A DNA stretch of 64,000 bases. Source: Vreelandella profundi (lineage in GTDB: Bacteria > Pseudomonadota > Gammaproteobacteria > Pseudomonadales > Halomonadaceae). The stretch is taken from contig NZ_CP077941.1 of the NCBI RefSeq assembly GCF_019722725.1, positions 1,550,001 through 1,614,000 on the forward strand, written 5' to 3'. Position 1 is the stretch's first letter. Each line of letters starts with the position of its first letter. The position numbers and the translations under genes were made by a program. The notes beneath the pieces are model-generated. The model saw only the letters and a list, made by a program, of their open reading frames with translations, had not been told where the DNA came from and ran no database searches. This document shows positions 17,588 through 26,766 of this stretch, piece after piece.

Positions 17588-19186
17588 TTAGTGGCGGAAG
17601 TGGCGCATGCCGGTAAATACCATGGCAATGCCTGCTTCATTGGCGGCATCGATCACTTCCTGGTCGCGCATTGAGCCACCCGGTTGAATAACCGCGGTAA
17701 TGCCCGCGGCGGCGGCGGCATCAATGCCATCACGGAACGGGAAGAACGCATCCGAGGCCATGACCGACCCAGGCACTGAAAGGCCTTCATCTGCGGCTTT
17801 GATGCCCGCAATTTTAGCGGAATAAACACGGCTCATTTGTCCGGCGCCCACGCCCACCGTTTGACCATCTTTGGCATAAACAATGGCGTTGGACTTAACG
17901 AACTTAGCCACTCGCCAAGCAAAGGCTAGATCGCGCAGCTCTTGCTCGCTGGGAGCGCGCTGGCTGACAACCGTCAAATCCTCGCGTGTCACCATGCCCT
18001 CATCGCGTTCTTGTACTAATAAGCCACCGTTGACCCGCTTGAGGTCAAAGGCAGGCTGGTGTTCGCCTGACCAATGCTCGCTGACGTCAAGTAAACGAAC
18101 ATTCTGCTTGTTGGCCACAATGGCGGCAGCGTCATCGCTAATCCCGGGGGCGATAATTACTTCGACAAACTGACGGTCAATAATTGCCTGAGCGGTTTGT
18201 GCGTCCAGCGCTGTGTTGAAGGCAATGATGCCGCCAAATGCGCTGGTAGGGTCGGTGGCGAAGGCTTTTTCATAAGCCGCTAGCGCTGTTGAGCCAACGG
18301 CCACCCCGCAAGGGTTGGCATGTTTAACGATGACGCAGGCGATCTCTTTAAAAGCTTTGACGCATTCAAACGCTGCATCGGTATCGGCGACGTTGTTATA
18401 TGAAAGCGGTTTGCCCTGCAGCATTTTTGCGGTGGCAACGCTTGGCTCGCTAGCCTGCGGATCAACGTAGAAAGCTGCCTGCTGATGGGGGTTTTCGCCG
18501 TAACGCATATCCTGTTTTTTATGCATTTGAAGATTAAAGGTGCGGGGAAATGCTTCGTCAGCAGCGTCAACCTTGCGGCCCAGGTAGTCGGCAATAGCGC
18601 CATCGTAGCCGGCGGTGTGTTCGAAGGCTTTGACCGCTAAATCGAACCGCGTTGCCGTGCTTACTTGACCATTTTGAGCGGCCAGCTCACCCAGCACGCG
18701 GGTGTAGTCAGCGGTATTCACAACTATCGTGGTATGCGCATGGTTTTTAGCGCAGGCGCGCACCATAGTAGGGCCGCCAATATCGATATTCTCGATAGCA
18801 TCTTCCAGCGTGCAATCAGGCTTGGCTACGGTCGCCGCGAAGGGGTAGAGATTAACGACCACCATATCGATAGGGGTAATGTCGTTTTCGGCCATGACCG
18901 CATCATCCTGCCCGCGTCGTGCCAAAATGCCGCCGTGAATTTTGGGGTGAAGCGTTTTGACACGGCCATCCATAATTTCGGGAAAGCCGGTATGTTCAGA
19001 CACTTCTTTCACCGCAATGGCATTTTCTTGCAATAGCCGGAAAGTGCCACCGGTTGAAAGCAGTTCAACGCCGTGCTCAGTCAGGCCGCGGGCGAATTCT
19101 ACAATGCCAGTTTTATCAGAAACGCTCAGAAGGGCGCGGCGGACGGGAGTAGCGTTACTGTCAGTCAAGGTAGAGTTATCAGCCAT
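17588..19186 (-). CDS. purH: Bifunctional AICAR transformylase / IMP cyclohydrolase PurH
   Basis: 532 residues from the ATG at 19186 (the frame is open further, but this start gives the family length; E. coli 529). The N-terminal IMP cyclohydrolase domain starts with [12 protein letters not shown] and has [15 protein letters not shown]. The C-terminal transformylase domain has the catalytic KHANPCG (Lys-His) and the [10 protein letters not shown] segment. It performs the last two steps of purine synthesis. It lies downstream of fis in the same direction, with a terminator between, so it probably has its own promoter. No purD follows. Confidence 0.97.
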   Translation of the reverse strand: MADNSTLTDSNATPVRRALLSVSDKTGIVEFARGLTEHGVELLSTGGTFRLLQENAIAVKEVSEHTGFPEIMDGRVKTLHPKIHGGILARRGQDDAVMAENDITPIDMVVVNLYPFAATVAKPDCTLEDAIENIDIGGPTMVRACAKNHAHTTIVVNTADYTRVLGELAAQNGQVSTATRFDLAVKAFEHTAGYDGAIADYLGRKVDAADEAFPRTFNLQMHKKQDMRYGENPHQQAAFYVDPQASEPSVATAKMLQGKPLSYNNVADTDAAFECVKAFKEIACVIVKHANPCGVAVGSTALAAYEKAFATDPTSAFGGIIAFNTALDAQTAQAIIDRQFVEVIIAPGISDDAAAIVANKQNVRLLDVSEHWSGEHQPAFDLKRVNGGLLVQERDEGMVTREDLTVVSQRAPSEQELRDLAFAWRVAKFVKSNAIVYAKDGQTVGVGAGQMSRVYSAKIAGIKAADEGLSVPGSVMASDAFFPFRDGIDAAAAAGITAVIQPGGSMRDQEVIDAANEAGIAMVFTGMRHFRH

Positions 19187-19221
19187 GAGGATGCTCGTGT
19201 GCAGCGTTGTGAAGTCAACGT

Positions 19222-19262
19222 GGGTAAATAAAAACAACAACGCCCCATCGTTATGGGGCGTC
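19222..19262 (-). terminator. Intrinsic terminator overlapping the end of fis
   Basis: ACGCCCCAT pairs with ATGGGGCGT around a 4-nt loop and is followed on the minus strand by TTGTTGTTTTTATTT. The fis stop codon (19251-19253) is inside the hairpin, so translation termination and the hairpin overlap. Confidence 0.85.
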
Positions 19263-19574
19263 GCCTTCGATAAGTCCGTAAAGCTTTAGCTTTTTACGCA
19301 GGGTGCCTCGGTTCAGGCCCAGTGCATCAGCGGCCCGGGTCTGGTTGCCGTCAGTGTGCTCCAAAACGCAGGCCAGTAAGGGGGCTTCTACTTCGGCCAT
19401 CACCATGGCGTATAGGTCAGTTGCCTGGCTGCCATCGAGATGCTCGAAGTAGCGGCGCATCGCTGTTTCCACGGCCTCTCGTAGAGGCTGCGGCGGTGTG
19501 CTCGCCGCTGGGTTAGCCAGCATGCCGGTGAGGTGAGAAACAGTATCGCTAGAGAGAAGATCGCGTTCGGTCAT
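19251..19574 (-). CDS. fis: DNA-binding protein Fis
   Basis: 107 residues starting [10 protein letters not shown]. The C-terminal helix-turn-helix has the diagnostic [22 protein letters not shown] (from about residue 80). The N-terminal beta-hairpin arms are longer than in the 98-aa E. coli protein. It is a nucleoid protein that activates rRNA and other growth-linked promoters. The ATG overlaps the dusB stop as ATGA, and AAGGAAG precedes it, so fis is translationally coupled to dusB as in E. coli. Confidence 0.96.
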   Translation of the reverse strand: MTERDLLSSDTVSHLTGMLANPAASTPPQPLREAVETAMRRYFEHLDGSQATDLYAMVMAEVEAPLLACVLEHTDGNQTRAADALGLNRGTLRKKLKLYGLIEGDAP

Positions 19575-20608
19575 GCAGCATAGCTTCCTTTGGCTAGCAA
19601 ACGTGTGGCGGCATCGGGAGCCATCGCGTCGTTGATCCAATCAAATTGCGTTTCGGGTGATGCTAACGCATTGAACTGCTGCTTCAGCGCGTGCTGTTGA
19701 GGCGGCGTAAAGCGCGGATCGTCGCTGAGGTACCAGCCGACATGCTTGCGCGCTATGCGTACGCCCATGGTGTCACCATAAAATTCATGCAGCGCGCCAA
19801 CGTGCCCATTAAGCACCTGCTGGCGCTCGGCTAGGCTGGGTGGTGCCATTCGCGTGCCATGCTGGAAATAGTGGTTAATCTGTTGAAATATCCACGGATT
19901 TCCTTGCGCACCACGGCCTACCATGACGGCATCAGCACCGGTATAAGCGAGTACGTCGGCGGCTTTTTCAGGGCTTGTTATGTCGCCGTTAGCAATCACC
20001 GGTATCGAAAGACGAGATTTGATGTCGGCAATCGTGTCGTACTCTGCCTGTCCAGTATAGCGCTGTTCGCGATGTCGGCCATGTACGGCGAGCGCTTGAA
20101 TGCCTGCGGCCTCGGCCAGCTGAGCAATTCGCAGGGCGTTGTTCGATGCCGCGCACCAGCCCGTGCGGATTTTAAGCGTCACGGGAATATCAACGGCGGC
20201 CACTACCGCCTGCAAAATCTCAGCGACCAAGGCCTCATCGCGTAGCAGGGCAGAGCCTGCCGCTTTATTACACACTTTCTTAGCAGGGCAGCCCATATTG
20301 ATATCAATAATCTGAGCGCCTAGTTCAGCATTCAGGCGAGCTGCCTGGGCAAGCATCTCGGCATCGCCACCCGCAATTTGCACCACGCGCGGGTCCGGCT
20401 CGCCCTGGTGGTCCATTCGCAGCTGTGATTTACGCGTATGCCATAGGCTAGGGTCTGACGTGACCATTTCGCCCACCACCCAGCCAGCCCCCAGCTGTCG
20501 GCATAGCTGACGGAATGGGCGGTCGGTAACGCCGGCCATTGGTGCCAGGATTACGCGATTTGATAATCGGTAGCGACCAATGCTGGGTAGGTTGTTCATA
20601 AGCGTCAT
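19571..20608 (-). CDS. dusB: tRNA-dihydrouridine synthase DusB
   Basis: 345 residues, FMN-dependent TIM-barrel enzyme. It shows APMAGVTDRPFR at the N-terminus, the catalytic-loop Cys in DINMGCPAKKVCNKAAGSALL (about 100-120), and the FMN phosphate-binding IANGDI and VMVGRGAQGNPW (about 225-240). It reduces U17 and other uridines in the tRNA D-loop. An alternative ATG three codons in is equally possible; neither has a clear ribosome binding site. It is the first gene of dusB-fis. Confidence 0.95.
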   Translation of the reverse strand: MTLMNNLPSIGRYRLSNRVILAPMAGVTDRPFRQLCRQLGAGWVVGEMVTSDPSLWHTRKSQLRMDHQGEPDPRVVQIAGGDAEMLAQAARLNAELGAQIIDINMGCPAKKVCNKAAGSALLRDEALVAEILQAVVAAVDIPVTLKIRTGWCAASNNALRIAQLAEAAGIQALAVHGRHREQRYTGQAEYDTIADIKSRLSIPVIANGDITSPEKAADVLAYTGADAVMVGRGAQGNPWIFQQINHYFQHGTRMAPPSLAERQQVLNGHVGALHEFYGDTMGVRIARKHVGWYLSDDPRFTPPQQHALKQQFNALASPETQFDWINDAMAPDAATRLLAKGSYAA

Positions 20609-20708
20609 GGAGTAGGGCTATATAGGTGCTGATCTGGCGACGAGTAAGCGCTTTCAAGGGTGCGTATGATACGCCTACTCGCCGTTAGGTTGAAGGCCGC
20701 AGGGTGCT

Positions 20709-21623
20709 TTAATCCGGGCGCTGGCCTGAGAGTCTCACCCAGCCTTCACGAATAATTGGCTCATGCATGATAATGCCCTGCGCCGTGTAGGCCTGCTGAA
20801 CATCGTCGGCCTGGTTGGCTAAAATGCCCGATAGCGCAATGCGCCCGCCCGGGGCCAAGTGTCCGGCAATCATCGGCGCTAGCTCAACCAGTGGGCCCGC
20901 CAGTATATTGGCGGTTACCACAGGGTAACGAACGTCATCGCTTAACTGCTCAGGGTAGTAAAGCGAAAGCTGCTGTTCGGCGATGCTATTACGTTCTGCG
21001 TTATCACGGCTCGCTTGCAGTGCCTGGGGGTCAATGTCGGTAGCGTCGGCATGGTGTGCGCCAAGCTTTAGGGCGGCGATAGCCAAAATGCCCGAGCCAC
21101 AGCCCACATCAAGCACAGGCTGCTGCGCTAAGTGGCCCGCCACTGCAAGTTCATCCAACCATTCTAGGCACAGCGCGGTAGTCGGGTGCGTGCCGGTGCC
21201 AAACGCAAGGCCAGGATCGAGAATCAGATTGACCGCGTCTGCCTCAGGCGGCTCGTGCCAGCTGGGCACAATCCATAGCCGCTGGCCCATGCGTAGAGGA
21301 GTGAAATCATCCATCCACTCACGCTCCCAGTCACGATCGGCGAGTAGCTCATACTCGATCGTGGGGCAGGGCTCGCTCGCCATTTGTTCCGACCAAGCAG
21401 CCTCGATGCGCGCTAGCATATCGTCAACGCCTTCAAGGTCATCATAAAGCCCTGTCAGAATCGTATCCTGCCAAAGCGGAGTGGTACCGCGCTCAGGCTC
21501 AAATACCGGATCATCGTGGGCATCTTGAAGGCCAATGGCGGTCGCGCCTTCTTCGAGCAGCAGCTCTTCAAGAAATTCTGCTTGCTCGGGTGCGACATGA
21601 GCTTTGAGTTGAAGCCAGGGCAT
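20709..21623 (-). CDS. prmA: Ribosomal protein L11 methyltransferase PrmA
   Basis: 304 residues from the ATG at 21623, which has GGAG 7 nt upstream. An N-terminal substrate-recognition domain (MPWLQLKAHV) is followed by the SAM-binding domain with VLDVGCGSGILAIAALKLGA (about 168-187). The catalytic-site TANILAGPL (about 233-241) replaces the NPPY of other enzymes, as usual for PrmA. It trimethylates ribosomal protein L11. It lies downstream of accC in the same direction with a 131-bp gap; the accBC-prmA-dusB-fis order is common in gammaproteobacteria. Confidence 0.95.
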   Translation of the reverse strand: MPWLQLKAHVAPEQAEFLEELLLEEGATAIGLQDAHDDPVFEPERGTTPLWQDTILTGLYDDLEGVDDMLARIEAAWSEQMASEPCPTIEYELLADRDWEREWMDDFTPLRMGQRLWIVPSWHEPPEADAVNLILDPGLAFGTGTHPTTALCLEWLDELAVAGHLAQQPVLDVGCGSGILAIAALKLGAHHADATDIDPQALQASRDNAERNSIAEQQLSLYYPEQLSDDVRYPVVTANILAGPLVELAPMIAGHLAPGGRIALSGILANQADDVQQAYTAQGIIMHEPIIREGWVRLSGQRPD

Positions 21624-21754
21624 GCAGATTCTCCGCAAGGCGATTTTAGAAATAGAGACAGTAAAGACAACTACAGTAAAGACAGTACCGCAAAGACAAC
21701 TACGGGGTGGACTTGGCCACCCCGTTGGGTATCGAACATAGCGCTGGAGTGGCG

Positions 21755-23095
21755 TTAGCCGCCGAGTTTCTTTTCCAGGTAGTGGATGTTGACACCGCCT
21801 TCGCGGAAGTGGCTGTCACGAACCAAATCTTTCTGCAGGTCGATATTGGTTTTGATGCCTTCCACAAGTAGTTCATCAAGCGCATTGCGCATGCGCGTCA
21901 GCGCTATTTCGCGGTCTGCACCCCACGTGATCAGCTTGCCGATCAGTGAGTCGTAATGGGGAGGAACGGTGTATCCCGTGTAAAGATGCGAGTCCATACG
22001 CACACCTAAGCCACCCGGCGAGTGAAATAACGTCACTTTCCCGGGCGAAGGCATAAAGGTACGGGCATCTTCGGCATTAATCCGGCACTCGAAGGAATGG
22101 CCGGCGATCTTCACGTCTTCTTGGCGAATAGACAGCGGAAGGCCAGATGCAATGCGCAGCTGTTCTTTGACGATATCCACGCCGGTAACCATCTCAGTAA
22201 CCGGGTGTTCGACTTGAACGCGGGTATTCATTTCAATGAAGAAATACTTTCCGTCTTCGTACAAGAATTCAAAGGTGCCGGCGCCACGGTAATTGATTTT
22301 AATGCACGCCTGGCGGCAGGCTTCAAGCACCTGCTCACGAGCTTTCTGATCAAGACCGGGGGCTGGGGCTTCTTCAAGCACTTTTTGATGACGGCGCTGA
22401 AGAGAGCAGTCGCGATCATACAGATGGATAGCGTTACCTTGGCCATCAGCCAGCACCTGCACTTCTACGTGACGCGGTTTCTCAAGGAATTTTTCCATGT
22501 AGACCGTGCCGTCACCAAACGCCGCCTGTGCTTCGGTACGCGTAACGGTAATCGACGACAGCAGATGGCCTTCAGTATGCACCACGCGCATGCCACGCCC
22601 GCCGCCGCCTGACGCCGCTTTGATGATGATCGGATAACCGATACGCATAGCCGTCGCTAGATTGACAGCATCGTCATCGCCGAGCGGGCCATCAGAGCCG
22701 GGAACCGTAGGAACACCGGCTTCTTTCATCGATTGAATCGCGCTGACTTTGTCACCCATCAGGCGAATCGTTTCTGCGCGGGGCCCGATGAAGGTAAAGC
22801 CGGAACGCTCTACCTGCTCGGCAAAGTTGGCGTTTTCCGATAGAAAGCCATAGCCCGGGTGAATAGCCGTTGAATCAGTCACTTCAGCCGCGCTGATAAG
22901 GGCCGGTATATTCAGGTAAGACTGCGCTGACGATGCCGGTCCGATACAAACGGCTTCATCTGCCAAACGAACGTGCATGAGTTCACGATCAGCTTTGGAG
23001 TGTACCGCCACGGTTTTAATGCCCAGTTCTTTACAGGCCCGTAGGATACGAAGGGCAATCTCGCCGCGATTCGCGATTAATACCTTGTCCAGCAT
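21755..23095 (-). CDS. accC: Biotin carboxylase subunit AccC
   Basis: 446 residues from the ATG at 23095 ([18 protein letters not shown]), the standard length. The ATP-grasp motif [14 protein letters not shown] (about 159-172) and the active-site [16 protein letters not shown] (about 285-300) are intact. It carboxylates the biotin of AccB with bicarbonate and ATP, the first step of fatty-acid synthesis. Separated by 31 bp from accB, same operon. Confidence 0.98.
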   Translation of the reverse strand: MLDKVLIANRGEIALRILRACKELGIKTVAVHSKADRELMHVRLADEAVCIGPASSAQSYLNIPALISAAEVTDSTAIHPGYGFLSENANFAEQVERSGFTFIGPRAETIRLMGDKVSAIQSMKEAGVPTVPGSDGPLGDDDAVNLATAMRIGYPIIIKAASGGGGRGMRVVHTEGHLLSSITVTRTEAQAAFGDGTVYMEKFLEKPRHVEVQVLADGQGNAIHLYDRDCSLQRRHQKVLEEAPAPGLDQKAREQVLEACRQACIKINYRGAGTFEFLYEDGKYFFIEMNTRVQVEHPVTEMVTGVDIVKEQLRIASGLPLSIRQEDVKIAGHSFECRINAEDARTFMPSPGKVTLFHSPGGLGVRMDSHLYTGYTVPPHYDSLIGKLITWGADREIALTRMRNALDELLVEGIKTNIDLQKDLVRDSHFREGGVNIHYLEKKLGG

Positions 23096-23126
23096 GGGAG
23101 AGTCCACCCGTGTTGAAAATGAAAGA

Positions 23127-23579
23127 TTAAGCGATAACGATCATAGGCTGATCGAATTCCACCGGCTCGCCATCTTCCACCAGAATAGCTTCCACCACGC
23201 CGTCACGGTCAGCTTCAATCTGGTTCATCATCTTCATGGCTTCAATGATACATACGGTATCACCTTGCTTGACGGTGTCGCCTACTTCCACAAAGGATTT
23301 AGCGCCCGGTGCAGGGCTGCGATAAAAGGTGCCGACCATCGGTGAATTTACCGCTTCACCACGGTAGCTAACGCCGGTTGATTCAATATCAGCAGGCGGT
23401 GCGCTTGCGACCGGCGCATAGGTAGGCTGAGCATACTGGGGCATTGGCTGCTGCTGCCAAGTAGCACCGTTCGGATGGCGGCTGATGCGGACTGATTCTT
23501 CGCCTTCTTGAATTTCAATCTCACTAATATTGGATTCTTCGAGAAGCTCAATCAGTTTCTTAACTTTGCGGATATCCAT
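23127..23579 (-). CDS. accB: Biotin carboxyl carrier protein AccB
   Basis: 150 residues: N-terminal [16 protein letters not shown], a Pro/Ala-rich linker (about 45-70), and a C-terminal biotinyl domain with the biotinylated Lys in [13 protein letters not shown] (about 114-126). It is the carrier of acetyl-CoA carboxylase, first in the accBC operon. The aroQ gene often found upstream is absent. Confidence 0.97.
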   Translation of the reverse strand: MDIRKVKKLIELLEESNISEIEIQEGEESVRISRHPNGATWQQQPMPQYAQPTYAPVASAPPADIESTGVSYRGEAVNSPMVGTFYRSPAPGAKSFVEVGDTVKQGDTVCIIEAMKMMNQIEADRDGVVEAILVEDGEPVEFDQPMIVIA

Positions 23580-23883
23580 GGCATAGCCCCATCAATGTCA
23601 TAAAAGGTAGTCACAGAGCAAACTCAGCCTCTAAGCGGAGATGCTATGCGGCGCTGAATTAGCGCAGTAAACCAGATTTTAAAATGAAGAGAACGCGGCA
23701 TGTTAGCGAACGTTACCTCGTTCTCAACCCTAAAAAGGAAGTTTTTAGCTAATATGGGAGCGGAGTTTGCCGAAAAAGTGCCACGATGTCCAGCAGCAGG
23801 CCCAGCAACCCCTGAAGTAGTGGAACACGAAGCAAGTCGGCATTTGTCCGCCGATATCCACGATACCTAGCCTTTTTTGCATG
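23580..23883. other. Intergenic region upstream of accB / downstream of dsbD
   Basis: About 300 bases holding the accB promoter region on the minus strand. A 45-codon minus-strand frame begins 1 base after the dsbD stop (ATG at 23882), but its composition (many Trp/Cys/Phe) looks random. No terminator or known motif was identified. Confidence 0.4.
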
Positions 23884-25767
23884 TCACTGAGCCGCTATCC
23901 ACTGGCTGACAGATTCAAGATGTTGCTGAAGCTGGTCGGCGGTGACTTCGCCCTGAATACGAGCATCGCGCAGCTCCTGACCTTGATTAAAAAATAGCAG
24001 GCTGGGTGGGCCAAATAAATTGAATTGGTCCAGCAGCTCACGGCTGTTGCTATCAGTGTGCGTTACATTGGCGGCAATCAGCTTATAGCCGCTTAGCGCT
24101 GCGGTGACGCGTGCGTCTGGATATACATCGCGTTCCATTAATTTGCACGAAATACACCAGTCGGCAGTAAAGTGTACAAACACCGGCTGATGGTTGCTTT
24201 TTGCATTGGCAATTTCATCCTCAAGAGCGCTCAGTGTGTCGACTTCAGTGAAGCTGAGTGCCTGTGCCTGTTCGGCGTTTGTTTGATTGGAGGCTGCCGC
24301 GAGTGGGCGCAGCGGGTTGTTGCCCCCTTGCGCGGCTCCAATCACCAGCAGTACTCCCCAGGTTAGCAGCATAAGCGCAAGTGTTTGGCGCGCACGCGAC
24401 CAGCCCTGTGGCTGGTTGACGTTTAAGGCGCCTAAAGTGAGCGCACTTCCAATCGCTAGCGCAGCCCATAGCAGCAGCGCGATAGGCGCGGCGACCAAAC
24501 GCTCTATCATCCAAATCGCCACCCCTAGCAGCAGCAGTCCAAAGCCAATTTTCACGGCGTTCATCCAGGCACCGCTGCGTGGGAGCAAGGTCGCGCCGAA
24601 GGTGCCGACTAAAAGAAGTGGCACACCCATACCCAGGCCCAGTGCAAACAGCACTGCGCCCCCAAGAACCGCGTCCCCGGTAGACGAAATAAATACCAAG
24701 GCGCCTGCTAATGGCGCCGTAACGCAGGGTGATACCACTAGCACTGAAAGGGCGCCCGCCACCGCTAAGCCTGCAGGGCCGCTGCGCTGAGCGCGCGTCT
24801 GCCAAGCATCAATGCGATTGGTTAAGCGTGGCGATAGATTAAGATTAAATGCGCCAAACATTGCCAGCGCAAAAAGTGCGAAGAGTACCGCGAAGGTGAT
24901 TAAGACGGGAGCCGACTGCAAGCGAGCCTGAAGGTTCAGCCCGGCACCAAACAGCCCCATCAAAACGCCCACAAGCGCATAAGTCACTGACATGCCTAAT
25001 ACATAGCTTGTAGAAAGCACAAATGCCCGAGAGCGAGTAGGGTTCTGGCCGACCACAATCGATGACAGAATGGGGATCATCGGCAGCACACAGGGCGTAA
25101 AGGTAAGCCCTAAGCCCGCGATAAAAAATAGTCCCAGCGCCAATGGCAAGCTTGCACTGCTAATCAAGGTGCTGAAGTGGCTGTCTTCACTTTGGGGAGC
25201 TGAAAAGCCGCCTTGCGTTGCAGTGCCAGTATCATCTTGCGCTGAGGCGTTGGCCACTGGGTCGGAGCCGCTATTATCGGCCTGCCAGTCAGCGAATTGG
25301 CTGGGTGGCTGTGTTTCACTTGCCTGAAGGTCCGCCTGTTCCGGGGGGTAGCAAAGACCTGCGTCCGCGCAGCCTTGAAAGGTCAGGGTAATATCAAGCG
25401 GGCCTGAATAGGTGGTGTTTAAGGGAACCTCAAAGACTACTTGATCCCTGAATACATACACATCTCCCATGAACTCATCGTTAGTAAAGGTGCCTTGGGG
25501 AATGTTCGGCTCGCCTAGATCGGCGCTCCCGATTTGACTGCTAACCGCAAATTGATGCCGGTACAGGTAATATTCGTCAGCAATATCAACGCCGATATAA
25601 AGGGTGTCACCATCGTGCCAGGCAGCGGGTTCAAATGCCTCCATCACGGGTAAAAATGTGTCTTGATTACTAGATGAAGAAAACCACTGGGCGTGAGCCA
25701 TCAGCGGTAGCCCGATAAGTAGAAGGGCGAATAAAGCAAATTGGCTCAGGCGCTTAAAAGGTAACAA
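23884..25767 (-). CDS. dsbD: Thiol:disulfide interchange protein DsbD
   Basis: 627 residues with all three parts. There is a signal peptide (LSQFALFALLLIGLPLMAHA). The periplasmic alpha domain has the Cys pair in GCADAGLCYPP (about 133-143). The eight-helix beta domain has conserved Cys in FTPCVLPMIPIL and VSPCVTAPLAGAL. The C-terminal thioredoxin-like gamma domain has active site DWCISCKLMERDVY. It passes electrons from cytoplasmic thioredoxin across the inner membrane to DsbC and cytochrome c maturation proteins. It is transcribed away from ppa on the same strand. No cutA neighbour. All catalytic cysteines are present. Confidence 0.96.
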   Translation of the reverse strand: MLPFKRLSQFALFALLLIGLPLMAHAQWFSSSSNQDTFLPVMEAFEPAAWHDGDTLYIGVDIADEYYLYRHQFAVSSQIGSADLGEPNIPQGTFTNDEFMGDVYVFRDQVVFEVPLNTTYSGPLDITLTFQGCADAGLCYPPEQADLQASETQPPSQFADWQADNSGSDPVANASAQDDTGTATQGGFSAPQSEDSHFSTLISSASLPLALGLFFIAGLGLTFTPCVLPMIPILSSIVVGQNPTRSRAFVLSTSYVLGMSVTYALVGVLMGLFGAGLNLQARLQSAPVLITFAVLFALFALAMFGAFNLNLSPRLTNRIDAWQTRAQRSGPAGLAVAGALSVLVVSPCVTAPLAGALVFISSTGDAVLGGAVLFALGLGMGVPLLLVGTFGATLLPRSGAWMNAVKIGFGLLLLGVAIWMIERLVAAPIALLLWAALAIGSALTLGALNVNQPQGWSRARQTLALMLLTWGVLLVIGAAQGGNNPLRPLAAASNQTNAEQAQALSFTEVDTLSALEDEIANAKSNHQPVFVHFTADWCISCKLMERDVYPDARVTAALSGYKLIAANVTHTDSNSRELLDQFNLFGPPSLLFFNQGQELRDARIQGEVTADQLQQHLESVSQWIAAQ

Positions 25768-25902
25768 GGTGCATCCTTAATCAATAGCATCGCAATGAAG
25801 GTAAATAGCATACCGCAAGCATAAGCGTCTGGCGTGCTCACTGCGGTGACATGACGCGGCTACGCGTGCGCTAGCCCGTATCGCTAGGCTGATAACGCAG
25901 AA

Positions 25903-25923
25903 GACCGCCCGAAGGCGGCCTTT
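25903..25923 (-). terminator. Stem-loop downstream of ppa
   Basis: On the minus strand GGCCGCC-TTCG-GGCGGTC with a stable TTCG-type loop, followed by TTCTGC. It lies 44 bases past the ppa stop. The short T-run makes it a moderate terminator. Confidence 0.55.
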
Positions 25924-25966
25924 AGATGCATTAAGCGGTTATGAATTCCCGCTTAGGTGCTATTTA

Positions 25967-26497
25967 TTACGCTTTTTGATAGGCGCTAACGGATTTTTCA
26001 ATCGCTTTGCGCGCAGCGTCGGCACCTTCCCAAGACTCTACTTTTACCCACTTGCCTTTTTCTAGATCTTTGTAGTTCTCGAAAAAGTGAGCGATTTGCT
26101 GACGCAGCAGTTCAGGTAGGTCAGTGACTTCCTGAATGTTGTCGTAAAGTGAGCTCAGCTTGGCATGGGGCACACAAATCAGTTTGGCGTCCTCACCGGC
26201 TTCATCGGTCATGTTCAAAATGCCAACCGGGCGGGCACGGATAATGCTGCCAGGCTGAACGGGATGCGGTGTGACGACTAGGGCGTCAAGGGCATCGCCA
26301 TCGTCGGCGAGAGTGTGCGGAATGAAGCCATAGTTGGCGGGGTAAAACATGGGAGTGGCCATGAAACGGTCAACGACCAGCGCGCCCATATCTTTATCAA
26401 TTTCATATTTGATTGGATCGTGGTTAGCGGGAATTTCGATCACCACGTAAACGTCGTTGGGGAGATCCTTTCCGGCAGGGATATTATCGAAGTTCAT
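25967..26497 (-). CDS. ppa: Inorganic pyrophosphatase (family I)
   Basis: 176 residues, same size as E. coli Ppa. The metal-binding signature [10 protein letters not shown] (about 66-75; the three Asp that bind Mg2+) and [15 protein letters not shown] (about 31-45) are intact. It hydrolyses PPi in the cytoplasm, pulling biosynthetic reactions forward. This is of interest beside the PPi-type phosphofructokinase 2 kb away, which competes for the same PPi. Monocistronic. Confidence 0.97.
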   Translation of the reverse strand: MNFDNIPAGKDLPNDVYVVIEIPANHDPIKYEIDKDMGALVVDRFMATPMFYPANYGFIPHTLADDGDALDALVVTPHPVQPGSIIRARPVGILNMTDEAGEDAKLICVPHAKLSSLYDNIQEVTDLPELLRQQIAHFFENYKDLEKGKWVKVESWEGADAARKAIEKSVSAYQKA

Positions 26498-26766
26498 CGT
26501 TGATTCCTTGATAGTACAGTGGCTGAGTCTTGCTGCGGCTAAGCAATCGTTTCAGAGTCTTTGATGGCCGGAATTATACGAATATGGCTACACGATTGCC
26601 AATGCGACATAACAAGAGGCCGAGAAAGGTTGGCGATTTTATAACATTTCAACGCTTAAATAGGGTTGAGGCACTTTGAATCGGGCGATAGAGACGTTTG
26701 GTGAGCATCGCTCTTGGTTCACAGCGTGTATTATAAGCGCTCGAGTCGATAGCCTAGGAGGATGCC

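Noticed and set aside
23746..23882. 45-codon minus-strand frame right after dsbD
   Set aside because: No clear ribosome binding site, Trp/Cys-rich random-looking composition, and no recognisable homology.
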